Shown in pieces: positions 1 to 8,685 of a DNA stretch of 64,000 nucleotides. The stretch lies in assembly GCF_001029105.3 (NCBI RefSeq), contig NZ_CP011807.3:1488001-1552000 (forward strand), given 5' to 3'. The translations under genes were made by a program, and so were the position numbers. The first letter of the stretch is position 1, and every line of letters starts with the position of its first letter. Origin of the DNA: Pandoraea faecigallinarum. GTDB taxonomy: Bacteria > Pseudomonadota > Gammaproteobacteria > Burkholderiales > Burkholderiaceae. The notes beneath the pieces are model-generated. The model saw nothing but the letters and a program-made list of their open reading frames with translations, searched no databases and was not told the origin of the DNA.

Positions 1-57
1 CGCAAGTTATCAACGGGCTTGTGAACAAAAAATGTGGATAAAGCGGCGATTTTTAAA

Positions 58-117
58 ATCTCAATATATGAGATCAATGTTTACATATTGACATTTAAGC
101 TGTCGCGGAATTACGAT
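58..117 (+). promoter_or_regulatory. Probable promoter with two palindromes upstream of mhpF
   Basis: A -35-like TTGACA (88-93) and a -10-like TACGAT (112-117) are 18 bp apart. Two palindromes lie immediately upstream: ATCTCA-N5-TGAGAT (58-74) and TCAATGT-N4-ATATTGA (74-91, one mismatch), the second running into the -35 hexamer. The region is AT-rich in an otherwise GC-rich window. The layout suits a regulator binding at or just above the -35; which regulator is unknown, and genes upstream of the window are unseen. Confidence 0.5.
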
Positions 118-157
118 GCGCCTCATACCGGTGGACGGACACGTTCAGGAGACGACA

Positions 158-1102
158 GTGACGGAACGACGCAAACAGAAAGTGGCGATCATTGGCTCGG
201 GCAACATCGGCACCGACCTGATGATCAAGGTGATGCGCAACAGCGAGCATCTGGAAATGGGCGCGATGGTCGGTATCGACCCCGCCTCGGACGGTCTGGC
301 GCGCGCCGAGCGCTTGGGCGTGCCAGTGACGGCAGGTGGCATCGACGGCCTGCTGGCCATGCCCGGCTTCGAAGACATTCGCATCGCTTTCGACGCGACG
401 TCGGCAAAAGCGCACGCGCATCACAACGAAATGCTGCAAGCGCGCGGCGTGCAGGTGATCGACCTGACGCCGGCGGCCATCGGCCCGTACGTGATCCCGT
501 CGATCAACCTCGACGCGCATCTCGACGCGCGCAATATCAACATGGTGACGTGCGGCGGTCAGGCCACGATTCCGATGGTTGCGGCCATCTCGCAGGTGGC
601 CAAGGTGCACTACGCCGAGATCGTCGCGTCGATTTCGAGCAAGTCGGCCGGCCCGGGCACGCGCGCCAACATCGACGAATTCACGGAAACGACGTCCAAG
701 GCCATCGAGGTGCTGGGCGGCGCATCGCGCGGCAAGGCGATCATCGTGCTCAATCCGGCGGAGCCGCCGCTGATCATGCGCGATACGGTTTTCGTGCTGT
801 CGGAGCCGGGCGATCAGGCTGCGATCGAAGCGAGCATTCAGGCCATGGTCGAGAAGGTGCACGCTTACGTGCCGGGCTATCGTCTCAAGCAAAAGGTGCA
901 GTTCGAGTTGTTCGACGCGTCGCGTCCGCTCAACGTGCCGGGGCTGGGCAAGCTCACGGGGCTGAAGACCTCGGTGTTCCTCGAAGTGGAGGGCGCCGCG
1001 CACTACCTGCCGGCCTACGCGGGCAACCTCGACATCATGACCAGCGCCGCGCTGGCCTGTGCCGACCGTATCGCCGCCACCCGTCTGGCGCTTGCGGCCT
1101 GA
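158..1102 (+). CDS. mhpF: Acetaldehyde dehydrogenase (acylating)
   Basis: Converts acetaldehyde, CoA and NAD+ to acetyl-CoA, the last step of aromatic meta-cleavage pathways, in a channeling complex with the aldolase encoded next. The 314-residue product matches the family length. It shows an N-terminal NAD-binding GSGNIG motif (residues 13-18) and the catalytic cysteine in TCGGQ at Cys132, the same position as in DmpF. I chose the GTG start at 158 because AGGAGA ends 5 bases before it; an in-frame upstream ATG at 116 lies over the predicted -10. The gene is 34 bases ahead of mhpE. The symbol could equally be dmpF or bphJ, since the ring-cleavage genes that would decide the pathway are outside the window. 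Confidence 0.95.
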   Translation: MTERRKQKVAIIGSGNIGTDLMIKVMRNSEHLEMGAMVGIDPASDGLARAERLGVPVTAGGIDGLLAMPGFEDIRIAFDATSAKAHAHHNEMLQARGVQVIDLTPAAIGPYVIPSINLDAHLDARNINMVTCGGQATIPMVAAISQVAKVHYAEIVASISSKSAGPGTRANIDEFTETTSKAIEVLGGASRGKAIIVLNPAEPPLIMRDTVFVLSEPGDQAAIEASIQAMVEKVHAYVPGYRLKQKVQFELFDASRPLNVPGLGKLTGLKTSVFLEVEGAAHYLPAYAGNLDIMTSAALACADRIAATRLALAA

Positions 1103-1136
1103 ACGTCGCACGCGCTAACAGGAGACACACCTCATC

Positions 1137-2156
1137 ATGACGCAGAAAAAGCTCTATATCTCCGACGTGACGCTGCGCGACGGCAGCCACGCGATTCGTC
1201 ACCAGTACAGCATCGCCAACGTGAAGGCGATTGCCGCGGCGCTCGACAAGGCGAAAGTCGATTCCATCGAAGTGGCGCATGGCGACGGTCTCGCCGGGTC
1301 CAGCTTCAACTACGGTTTTGGCGCGCATACCGATCTCGAATGGATCGCTGCGGTCGCCGAGACGGTCACGCATGCGAAGGTCGCGACGCTGCTGCTGCCG
1401 GGCGTGGGCACGGTGCACGACCTGCGCGAAGCCTATGACGCCGGCGCGCGCGTAGTGCGTATCGCCACGCACTGCACGGAAGCCGACGTCTCACGCCAGC
1501 ACATTGCGTATGCCCGTGAGCTGGGCATGGACACCGTGGGCTTCTTGATGATGAGCCACATGACCACGCCGCAGCATCTGGCCGAGCAGGCCAAGCTGAT
1601 GGAGTCGTACGGTGCCGAGTGCATCTACGTGGTCGACTCGGGCGGTGCGCTGGGCATGAACGACGTGCGTGAGCGGTTCCGCGCGTTCAAGGACGTGCTC
1701 AAACCCGAGACGCTGACCGGCATGCATGCTCACCACAACCTGAGCCTCGGTGTGGCGAACTCCATCGTTGCGGTGGAAGAAGGGTGCGACCGTATCGACG
1801 CCAGCCTCGCGGGCATGGGCGCCGGCGCCGGCAATGCGCCGCTGGAAGTGTTCATCGCGGCGGCGTCGCGACTGGGCTGGAACCACGGCTGCGATCTGTA
1901 CACGCTGATGGACGCGGCCGACGACATCGTGCGTCCGTTGCAGGATCGCGCCGTGCGCGTGGACCGCGAGACGCTGGCGCTCGGTTACGCCGGGGTGTAT
2001 TCGAGCTTCCTGCGCCACGCGGAAGCGGCGGCAGCGCGTTACGACCTGAAGACGGTGGACATTCTCGTGGAACTGGGCCAGCGTCGCATGGTGGGCGGTC
2101 AGGAAGACATGATCGTGGACGTGGCGCTCGACCTGCTCAAACGTCGCGCCGCATAA
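1137..2156 (+). CDS. mhpE: 4-hydroxy-2-oxovalerate aldolase
   Basis: Cleaves 4-hydroxy-2-oxopentanoate to pyruvate and acetaldehyde and hands the aldehyde to MhpF. The 339-residue TIM-barrel protein has the family's TLRDGSH motif near the N-terminus (catalytic Arg14 and Asp15, followed by His18) and a HAHHN metal-binding motif near residue 197. AGGAGA lies about 10 bases upstream of the ATG. The pair mhpF-mhpE ends an operon: a strong terminator follows within 50 bases. The hydratase (mhpD) usually found beside it must lie upstream of the window or elsewhere. Confidence 0.95.
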   Translation: MTQKKLYISDVTLRDGSHAIRHQYSIANVKAIAAALDKAKVDSIEVAHGDGLAGSSFNYGFGAHTDLEWIAAVAETVTHAKVATLLLPGVGTVHDLREAYDAGARVVRIATHCTEADVSRQHIAYARELGMDTVGFLMMSHMTTPQHLAEQAKLMESYGAECIYVVDSGGALGMNDVRERFRAFKDVLKPETLTGMHAHHNLSLGVANSIVAVEEGCDRIDASLAGMGAGAGNAPLEVFIAAASRLGWNHGCDLYTLMDAADDIVRPLQDRAVRVDRETLALGYAGVYSSFLRHAEAAAARYDLKTVDILVELGQRRMVGGQEDMIVDVALDLLKRRAA

Positions 2157-2202
2157 TCCATCGCGATTCATCGCGAGCGTTGCGGGCATCGCCGCAACGG
2201 CA

Positions 2203-2233
2203 CCGGCCCATCGTCAGACGGGCCGGTTTTTTT
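2203..2233 (+). terminator. Intrinsic terminator after mhpE
   Basis: Perfect stem CCGGCCC (2203-2209) / GGGCCGG (2220-2226) followed by seven T. A second perfect stem CGTTGCGG/CCGCAACG (about 2179-2198) lies just before it. The T-run ends at the stop codon of the convergent IclR gene. Confidence 0.9.
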
Positions 2234-3027
2234 CATTCACGCGAGTTGCCCGACCAGCCGAGCTGACGGCTGATCCGGGCCGCCGCCTGCTTCACGCTCG
2301 GCACCAGTTCCTGCATGCGCTCGCGGCTCATGTACTTGGTCGTGCTCGACACGCTGATGGCGGCGACGATGCGCTGACTCGCGTCGTAGACCGGCGCGGC
2401 CACGCAGCGGATCTGCGGCGTGTCGTCTTCCAGATCCAGTGCGTATCCGTGGCGCGCGTAGTCGTGCATGCGTGCGAGCCATGCCGCATCGTCGACCGGG
2501 TGCGAGGGCGCCTGCGCCCGATAGTGCTCAAGCTGCGCCCGCCATTGCGTTTCATCCTGATCGAGCAACAGTGCCTTGCCGACGCCTGTCACACAAATCG
2601 GTTTGCGCCCGCCGATACGCGAGCTGATTTCCACGGCGCGTTGCCCTGGCAGTTTGTCGAGATACATGACCTCCCAGCCGTCGGCGACAGCCAGATGCAC
2701 TGTGTCCTGCGTTTCGCTGGCGAGCATTTCCAAGGTTGGGCGCGCGACGCGCGGCAGATCGATCTGGCGATAGGCAAGAAAGCCGAGTTCGATGAGCTTG
2801 TTGCCGAGCCGGTAGCCGCGACGCGGCTCGAAGCGCAGATAGCCGGCGTGAACGAGCGCGGATGCGATGCGGTGCGTGGTCGACGGCGTGATCCCCGTGT
2901 GTGCGGAAAGCGCGGGCACCGTGTCGATGCCGGCGGCGACCGCCTCCACGATGTCGAGCCCGCGAAACAGTGTCTGACTGGCGAGCGCGCGCGGGCGCTC
3001 GGCGTCGGGGGCTTTCGTTCTGGCCAT
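2233..3027 (-). CDS. IclR-family transcriptional regulator
   Basis: 264 residues with an N-terminal winged helix-turn-helix (about residues 15-75; contains LSAHTGITPSTTHRIASAL) and a C-terminal IclR effector-binding domain (about 85-255), the normal size for the family. IclR proteins commonly control aromatic or acetate catabolism, so the convergent mhpFE operon is a possible target, but nothing in the sequence proves it. Its ATG overlaps the TGA of the upstream PilZ gene (TGATG, the A shared), so it should be translationally coupled to that gene. No separate ribosome-binding site is needed for such coupling. Confidence 0.9.
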   Translation of the reverse strand: MARTKAPDAERPRALASQTLFRGLDIVEAVAAGIDTVPALSAHTGITPSTTHRIASALVHAGYLRFEPRRGYRLGNKLIELGFLAYRQIDLPRVARPTLEMLASETQDTVHLAVADGWEVMYLDKLPGQRAVEISSRIGGRKPICVTGVGKALLLDQDETQWRAQLEHYRAQAPSHPVDDAAWLARMHDYARHGYALDLEDDTPQIRCVAAPVYDASQRIVAAISVSSTTKYMSRERMQELVPSVKQAAARISRQLGWSGNSRE

Positions 3028-4067
3028 CAGGCACTCCCGAGCGCAAGCAGCCGCTCATAGACATAGCACTTGAGCGCCACGTAATGCGACGGTTCGAGCA
3101 CGGGCAGTTCTATGCCGTGCAAGTGTCCGTCGTCGCCTTGTTGCACACCGCGAATCGTGCCCATGGCTTCGATGGGCATGTCGATGCCGCCAACACGCAC
3201 GCGAAAGGCCAGATGCACGCTGTCGCCGGGTGCGCCGAGCGGCGTGTCGGCGAGCAGCGAGACGCCCTCTGCGCTGACATCCTGCAACAACGCCAGATGG
3301 CGCGCTTGCCCGGCGCCGGCGGCGCTGTTCGCGTCTTGCCCATCGGCTTCGCTTCCCGTGCTGTTCCTGCCGACCGAGACAACCAGCTTTGCCGGCACAC
3401 GCTGGGAGCGGCGCAGTACTTTGCGGCGAATCTGCGCCGGTGCCGACAGCACGGCGTAATCGAACGGCACGCGCTCGACACGCTCGACCGTGCAGACGAA
3501 GTGAAAGATGTCTTCGCCCGAGAACGTCCACAGTTCGAGCCGTTCGCTCGCTCGCAGGGTAGGGGGCGCGGCGCGCCCGGCCGGGGCCGTGACGAACAGC
3601 ATCTGATTCGGCGCATGACCGATCACGCGCGTGCGCACGCGCTGCGAACCCGCGCCGGGCGGCAACTGAATTTGCAGCCAGTCGCCGGGGCGCAGATTCA
3701 GGTCGGTGAGTCCATACTGCGGCGATGCCGCATTTGTGGTGGCTGCGGTGGCGGTGTCAGTGGGCGCTTGCGTCGACGCGTGGGCACCGGTCGCCACGAC
3801 GTTGTCTTCCCCAAGACTGGCGACGCGATGCGGGGTGAACGACGTGAATAGCCAGTCGCGTCCGGCCTGCGTCGGGACGATGTCACCTGCGCTCAGCAGT
3901 GGCTCGCCGTTTCGGTCGACGATGGCCCAGGGCAGCGCTTCGCCCAGCGGAATCTCTTCGGGCGCGAGCGCGACAAGCGGAAGCCCCGGCGCGGGTGCCG
4001 AATGTGCAGAGAGGGCAGGGGGTGCAGAGGGCGCAGCGGGTGGTTGAGCAGGTGTATTGGCAGACAT
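3027..4067 (-). CDS. PilZ-domain cyclic-di-GMP-binding protein (YcgR-like)
   Basis: 346 residues. The first 40 are a Pro/Ala/Ser-rich low-complexity tail; a YcgR-like N-terminal region covers about residues 105-215, and a C-terminal PilZ domain (about 215-335) carries both c-di-GMP signatures, RRSQR and DVSAEG. In the YcgR family such proteins slow the flagellar motor when c-di-GMP is high. No flagellar gene is nearby; it is instead the first gene of a two-gene unit with an IclR regulator (stop/start overlap). A soluble cytoplasmic protein is expected, as there is no signal peptide or membrane segment. Confidence 0.85.
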   Translation of the reverse strand: MSANTPAQPPAAPSAPPALSAHSAPAPGLPLVALAPEEIPLGEALPWAIVDRNGEPLLSAGDIVPTQAGRDWLFTSFTPHRVASLGEDNVVATGAHASTQAPTDTATAATTNAASPQYGLTDLNLRPGDWLQIQLPPGAGSQRVRTRVIGHAPNQMLFVTAPAGRAAPPTLRASERLELWTFSGEDIFHFVCTVERVERVPFDYAVLSAPAQIRRKVLRRSQRVPAKLVVSVGRNSTGSEADGQDANSAAGAGQARHLALLQDVSAEGVSLLADTPLGAPGDSVHLAFRVRVGGIDMPIEAMGTIRGVQQGDDGHLHGIELPVLEPSHYVALKCYVYERLLALGSA

Positions 4068-4379
4068 AACGATTGAGCGAAGTGGGCGCTCGCCGGAGCG
4101 CCTGAGACGCCCGCAGACGTCAGATGTGGCGAAAGTCTACCGCGACGCGTTGGCACTTGGCGAGAGGGGACGCGATCATGCGGCGTGCCGGCATTGCGCA
4201 AGCTGCGTAAGTGGGCACTTGCTGGGGCGCGGTGGCCGGGGGCCGTCGCGCGTGCGCGCATGCCGGCGCATGGCCGCTCGCGCGCGTATCCGCCCGAAAG
4301 GACGCCGCGCGTGGTATGCCGCTTGCCTATAGTCGACGGTTTGCCGGCGAGCCCGGCGACGTTCTGGCAGGGGGATGCA
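4068..4379. other. Divergent intergenic region, pilZ / orphan ORF
   Basis: 312 bases between divergent genes. A -10-like TATAGT at 4328-4333 could serve the rightward gene, but no good -35 sits 16-18 bases upstream of it. No convincing RNA, operator or repeat was seen. Confidence 0.4.
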
Positions 4380-6005
4380 ATGTGGTACCAACAGTGTGCA
4401 GGCGCAAGCGGCTGGGGACCGGACTGGGGGATGGGCGTGAGGGACCGTCCGGATGTTGCCGTCGAATTGGCTGGCATGCGCGAGGCGGCAGCGTACCGGC
4501 GTGCCGAACGCTGCGATCTGGGCACCCGGCTGGCGCACGTATCGAATTCCCTGAGCAATGCGCAGCGCAATGGCGTGGCGCGGGCATCGGCAACGCGTCG
4601 CGTGGCGCCGGAGCTCGCGCGCGCGTTTGCCGCTGCGTGGGCGCAACTGTGGGTGACGACCGGGTCCTGCCAGCACTTCTATCGGAATGAGTTCGAACTG
4701 GCGCATGCGCGGGATGCGCGTCTGGCGCAGGGGCGGACGGCAGCGGCGGCGATGTTGGCACCCACTTGCGCAGCGCGGGCAGCTTCGCGGCAGAATGCGC
4801 ACGATGTGCAGGAAGCGTCCAATACACCCGATGCTCCCGATGTGCCCGATACCTCTGATCTTTGCGTCGAGCGGATTTGCGCCGAGGTGGCGTCCTGGCT
4901 GGAGACAATTGCCGCGACCGGCCGCCGGGGATGGCACTTTCGCGCAGCGCGCGACGCGATGTCGCTCGTCGGCAACCTATCGCTGCTGGGCATCGTTGCC
5001 GCGTATTTCCATCACGCGAGCGAAGGCACCGCAGACACCGAGCACGATCGCGTTCACGACATGGCCGCGGTCAATACGCCCTTCGGCATTGCGTGGGCCG
5101 ACTGGACGCTGCTGGGCTTCGAAGGGCTCAAGGGGCTGCTGACGCAGTCGCTGGGCTCACCGACGCTTATCCGGCACCACGCCGTGGACGAAGTGCTCAA
5201 ACGCATGGATGCGGGCTGCCGGTTGCTGGAGGCGTGCGTGATGCTGCCGTCGGCGGCGGACACCTCGTCATGGCGCGGCACGCTGGGCCGGCTGACGCAC
5301 TCGCGCGACGTCGCGACGCTGTTCACGTTCGCCAACTCCGCCGTGCCGCCGGCGCGCCTGGGGTTGTGGATGCCGTCGTGGTTCTCGGAGGCTTCGACGA
5401 CGTTCGACGGATACCGCGGCATTCTGCGTGTCGCCGGACTGATGCTCGATTCGTGCCGCGCCGTGACGAGCCTGCTCGGCACGTGGGCGCGCAACGAGGC
5501 GTTCGCACATGACGCGGACCGCCTCGCGCACCGGTGGGAAGCGCTCTACGCAAGATTGGCGCTCGTGCCGGCGCAAGACGTCGCGAAGATACTCGAACGT
5601 GTGGCACACGTGACGCAGCTCGCTCGCCATTGCGATACGCCGCTGCTGGCAAAAATCGCGTCCCATCGCACCCTATGCGAGTGCCTGCTCGCTTCTCACC
5701 GGTCGTTGACGGCCAGCCAGATTGCCGTGGTGTGCGACGAGTTCGACCTCTCGTGTCACGCGTCGTGTGTCGATGGGCTGAACTACCTCAGTCTGGATCC
5801 CGCAGAAAATCCGTGGGGGCAACGCTGGATTGGCGACGCGTGGCGCAGCGATGGCGCAACACCGGCGCGCGTGTCGTATCGCCTGTTGCTGATGTATCAG
5901 CACTGGAGCGCGGCGTTGCTCGAACGCGTGCTGGGTGCGGCCCCCGGCGAGGCAAGCGCCGATACCGATGCGACATCCGTGGACCTCCAGTCGACCTGGA
6001 TCTGA
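4380..6005 (+). CDS. Orphan hypothetical protein, 541 residues
   Basis: I do not recognise this protein. From the ATG at 4380 (preceded by GGCAGGGGG) it is 541 residues. The frame stays open 65 codons upstream, but that stretch is Arg/Pro-rich like an antisense frame. Reverse-strand composition is typical shadow coding, so the plus frame is the real one. Visible features: no signal peptide; a short in-frame repeat giving PDAPDVPDTSD near residues 150-160; a hydrophobic patch near residues 195-215 (NLSLLGIVAAYF) too weak to be a sure membrane helix; many Cys, Trp and His residues. The C-terminal half reads as helical. It stands alone between a PilZ gene and an arsenic operon and could be a secreted effector or a lineage-specific protein. 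Confidence 0.6.
   Translation: MWYQQCAGASGWGPDWGMGVRDRPDVAVELAGMREAAAYRRAERCDLGTRLAHVSNSLSNAQRNGVARASATRRVAPELARAFAAAWAQLWVTTGSCQHFYRNEFELAHARDARLAQGRTAAAAMLAPTCAARAASRQNAHDVQEASNTPDAPDVPDTSDLCVERICAEVASWLETIAATGRRGWHFRAARDAMSLVGNLSLLGIVAAYFHHASEGTADTEHDRVHDMAAVNTPFGIAWADWTLLGFEGLKGLLTQSLGSPTLIRHHAVDEVLKRMDAGCRLLEACVMLPSAADTSSWRGTLGRLTHSRDVATLFTFANSAVPPARLGLWMPSWFSEASTTFDGYRGILRVAGLMLDSCRAVTSLLGTWARNEAFAHDADRLAHRWEALYARLALVPAQDVAKILERVAHVTQLARHCDTPLLAKIASHRTLCECLLASHRSLTASQIAVVCDEFDLSCHASCVDGLNYLSLDPAENPWGQRWIGDAWRSDGATPARVSYRLLLMYQHWSAALLERVLGAAPGEASADTDATSVDLQSTWI
4821..4856 (+). repeat. Four-unit 9-bp array inside the orphan ORF
   Basis: Degenerate 9-bp units AATACACCC, GATGCTCCC, GATGTGCCC, GATACCTCT. 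They are in frame and encode a PD-rich stretch. One of six such arrays in the window. Confidence 0.65.
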
Positions 6006-6081
6006 GCGCGACAGCGGCGGCTGCCCGCGCACGGGTTTCGATATCCGGCAGTGCCAACTGTCATGCATTTGCCATGAACGG

Positions 6082-6276
6082 ACGGTAACTTTCAAGCCGA
6101 CTCACGTTCTGTTTTCACCGGAAGGCGGCGCGCCGCGCTATGGCGCGAGCTATCGGTACGACGCGTCGAGTCCGGTGCAGATTATCGGTATGAGCGGCAA
6201 GGTCGATCCGGCCCTGTGGCGCGAGCTGAGCGAGACCGAACGCAGGCAGATGCAGAGCGCCGCGCGGAGCCAGTGA
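6082..6276 (+). CDS. Possible small hypothetical protein (about 60 residues)
   Basis: An open frame whose last about 60 residues (from FKPTHVLF to the end) have balanced, protein-like composition and no Arg/Pro bias, unlike overlapping shadow frames. There is no ATG or GTG close to where the protein-like part begins; in-frame starts at 5935 (GTG) and 5968 (ATG) lie inside the preceding gene. The start given is therefore approximate, and the whole call may be wrong. A perfect hairpin follows the stop. No function can be proposed. Confidence 0.3.
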   Translation, partial: TVTFKPTHVLFSPEGGAPRYGASYRYDASSPVQIIGMSGKVDPALWRELSETERRQMQSAARSQ

Positions 6277-6298
6277 CCGCCTGTCGTCCCCATGTCAC

Positions 6299-6324
6299 GG
6301 TGCACCGCGACATCGCGGTGCACC
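6299..6324. terminator. Perfect hairpin between convergent genes
   Basis: GGTGCACCGCG (6299-6309), loop ACAT, CGCGGTGCACC (6314-6324): an 11-bp perfect stem with no U-tract on either strand. It lies between the small ORF and the 3' end of acr3, so a bidirectional, possibly factor-dependent, end point is plausible. Confidence 0.5.
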
Positions 6325-6382
6325 ACCCATCTTCCCGCCGGGTTCCTGTGTGAGCCGCGCATTTGCGGCCTGACGGGCGGTG

Positions 6383-7456
6383 CTAGGACCGGTGTCGATA
6401 CCATTGCCGGGAGGCGTTCACCACCTTCACGACGGCGAGCATGAGCGGCACCTCGATCAGAACACCCACGACGGTAGCCAGAGCAGCTCCGGACTTAAGG
6501 CCAAACAGGCTAATCGCTGTCGCCACTGCCAGTTCGAAGAAGTTCGAGGCAGCGATCAAGCAGGACGGCGCGGCAACCTCGTGCGCGACACCAAGCTTGC
6601 GGTTGGCCAGATAAGCCAGCGTAGCGTTGATGATGACCTGAATCAGGATGGGCACGGCGAGAAGCACGATAACGCCTGGCTGCTCAATGATTTGCTCACC
6701 TTGGAAGGCAAAGAGCAGCACCAGCGTAAGCAACAGCGCAGCAATGGAAAACGGACCAATCTTCGCGAGTGCGCGCTGGAAACCAGCGTCTCCATTTGCC
6801 AACAGCACCTTGCGAAGGTACTGCGCAATGATGACCGGGATGATGATGTAAAGCACCACCGATGTCAGAAGCGTGTCCCAGGGAACCGCAATGTTCGAGA
6901 TGCCCAGCAGCAAGCCGACAACCGGCGCAAACGCGAAAACCATAATCACGTCGTTTAGCGCTACCTGCGAGAGCGTGAAATACGGGTCACCCTTCGTCAG
7001 TTGGCTCCATACGAACACCATGGCGGTACACGGCGCAGCGGCCAGAAGAATCAGGCCGGCAACGTAGCTGTCCAACTGGTCAGCAGGCAACATCGACGCG
7101 AACACGTGCCGCACGAACACCCAGGCGAGGAACGCCATCGTGAACGGTTTCACCGCCCAGTTGATGACGAGCGTGACGCCAATGCCCCTGACCTGACTGC
7201 GAACCTTGCCCAGCGAAGCAAAGTCGATTCGCAGGAGCATCGGGATAATCATCACCCAGATGAGGATGCCCACGGGCAGGTTGACGTGTGCGACCTCAAG
7301 TGCGGAAATCGACTGCACGGCACCTGGCATCAGTTTGCCGAGCCCGATACCTGCAACGATGCACAAGGCGACCCACACGGACAGGTATCGCTCAAAGAAC
7401 CCGATACCCCCGGCGGGTTTCTCCGACGGCGTATCGACGGTTTGACTGTCCGACAT
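6383..7456 (-). CDS. acr3: Arsenite efflux permease, ACR3 family
   Basis: Exports arsenite across the inner membrane. About ten hydrophobic segments over 357 residues, and the hallmark AAPCTAMVFVWS segment carrying the conserved cysteine of ACR3 permeases; it is not an ArsB-family protein. I prefer the ATG at 7456 (AAAGGGGAG five bases upstream) to the GTG at 7462 that overlaps the arsC stop as GTGA. It is the second gene of arsC-acr3, so reduced arsenate is exported directly. Codon and base usage match the neighbours, though this block is slightly less GC-rich, which would fit transfer. Confidence 0.95.
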   Translation of the reverse strand: MSDSQTVDTPSEKPAGGIGFFERYLSVWVALCIVAGIGLGKLMPGAVQSISALEVAHVNLPVGILIWVMIIPMLLRIDFASLGKVRSQVRGIGVTLVINWAVKPFTMAFLAWVFVRHVFASMLPADQLDSYVAGLILLAAAPCTAMVFVWSQLTKGDPYFTLSQVALNDVIMVFAFAPVVGLLLGISNIAVPWDTLLTSVVLYIIIPVIIAQYLRKVLLANGDAGFQRALAKIGPFSIAALLLTLVLLFAFQGEQIIEQPGVIVLLAVPILIQVIINATLAYLANRKLGVAHEVAAPSCLIAASNFFELAVATAISLFGLKSGAALATVVGVLIEVPLMLAVVKVVNASRQWYRHRS

Positions 7457-7458
7457 CT

Positions 7459-7974
7459 TCACTCCCCTTTCTCGCGTAGCGACGTGCCGATGTTCTGCAT
7501 TTCCTTCTGAACCGCCATACGGTCGAGCTTATCGAGCGACAGCCGGGTGAACAATTCGATGCGCTTTTTTAGTCGTACGAAGGTATCTAGAAAAGCCCGG
7601 CGCTTTTCCTCTTCGGTACCGTCGACCTGCGACGGGTCGGGCACACCCCAGTGCGCCTTGGCCGGATGACCGGGCCAAATCGGGCAGACCTCCCCGGCGG
7701 CGTCGTCACAAACGGTGACGATGAAGTCGATGCGCGGTGCGCCGTCGACCGCAAATTCGTCCCAGCTCTTGCTGCGCAGCCCTTCAACCGAGATCTCCCG
7801 CGAGCGCAGCAACTCGATGCCGAGCGGATTCGGTGCCGTCCCGGGATGGCTGCCAGCACTGTAGGCGGCGAATCTGTCGCCGGCCAGTGCGTTCAACGCG
7901 GCCTCTGCCAGAATCGAGCGCGCCGAGTTGTGCGTGCACAGGAAGAGGACGTTGTATTTGCGTTGTTCGGTCAC
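7459..7974 (-). CDS. arsC: Arsenate reductase, thioredoxin-coupled LMW-PTP type
   Basis: Reduces arsenate to arsenite. The P-loop CTHNSAR (Cys13 to Arg19, CX5R) is that of low-molecular-weight phosphatase-type arsenate reductases, and VTVCDDAAGEVCP further on supplies the two cysteines of the relay to thioredoxin. From the GTG at 7974, which has GGAGA six bases upstream, the protein is 171 residues, usual for the class; an in-frame ATG at 7998 has no such site. The stop overlaps the alternative acr3 start, so the two genes are one unit read from the promoter at 8022-8050. Confidence 0.93.
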   Translation of the reverse strand: MTEQRKYNVLFLCTHNSARSILAEAALNALAGDRFAAYSAGSHPGTAPNPLGIELLRSREISVEGLRSKSWDEFAVDGAPRIDFIVTVCDDAAGEVCPIWPGHPAKAHWGVPDPSQVDGTEEEKRRAFLDTFVRLKKRIELFTRLSLDKLDRMAVQKEMQNIGTSLREKGE

Positions 7975-8010
7975 GAAAATTCTCCGCTTGACGGGCATGG
8001 TCGAGTTAAA

Positions 8011-8050
8011 TCGACATTTCCAATATAATAGAAATGTTGATGCCCGACAA
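8011..8050 (-). promoter_or_regulatory. arsC-acr3 promoter with operator-like palindrome
   Basis: On the minus strand, TTGTCG (8050-8045), 17 bp, TATATT (8027-8022). A near-perfect palindrome TCGACATTTC (8011-8020) - N10 - GAAATGTTGA (8031-8040), one mismatch, brackets the -10. Repression by the divergently encoded ArsR would follow from this geometry; ArsR-family operators are palindromes over the promoter. The plus strand also has TATAAT at 8024-8029. Confidence 0.7.
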
Positions 8051-8206
8051 GCGCCGTTCGGACAGCAGGGTATAGGGCTGACTGAACACCAGATCCCCAA
8101 GGTGGGATTGTGGGATACACGCCTCACAGGTGAGGAATGGCTGCTCACGCGCCACATCCATCTCGATAGGCTTAGAATAGTTGCTTAACCATTGCGACCA
8201 AGCACC

Positions 8207-8548
8207 ATGAAGGAAAACGACGCAGTCAAAGCGCTTGCCGCCTTGGCGCAGCCCACCCGCCTCGCGGTTTTTCGCCTGCTCGTCACGGCCGCGCCGGACG
8301 GGCTCAGCGTTGGTGTGATTCAGGAAGCCCTCGGTCTCGCGAGCGCTACGTTGTCCTTCCATTTGAAGGAATTGACTCACTCCGGCCTTGTCACTGCGCG
8401 CCAGGAGGGGCGATTCATCTATTACGCACCGGCAATTGACCACATGAACAGTCTCATCGACTTCCTGACGGAGAATTGCTGTCAGGGTGCCGAGGCCTGC
8501 ACGCCGAAGAAAGCGGTCAAGTGCAAACCGAAGACGGTTGCAGCCTGA
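8207..8548 (+). CDS. arsR: ArsR-family arsenite-responsive repressor
   Basis: 113 residues with a winged helix domain (about residues 5-85; recognition helix around SATLSFHLKELTHSGLV). The C-terminus has cysteines at 91, 92 and 98 (NCC then five residues, C), the same CC-N5-C spacing as the three As(III)-binding cysteines reported for the Acidithiobacillus ferrooxidans ArsR. It lacks the CxC in the recognition helix of the plasmid R773 type. Start chosen at the ATG at 8207; an in-frame start at 8192 has no better ribosome-binding site. Divergent from arsC, it should repress both directions until arsenite binds. Confidence 0.92.
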   Translation: MKENDAVKALAALAQPTRLAVFRLLVTAAPDGLSVGVIQEALGLASATLSFHLKELTHSGLVTARQEGRFIYYAPAIDHMNSLIDFLTENCCQGAEACTPKKAVKCKPKTVAA

Positions 8549-8685
8549 CCTCGCTGCCTGTCCCTACATCCCCCCATTCCCACATCCATTCAGGTACGAG
8601 CACGAACAAGATGGCCGCCTGATTTGCCAAGGCACGCCAGCGGAGCCCTTCGCCCGTGCCGGCCACCTTCGATGATTCACCTTCA

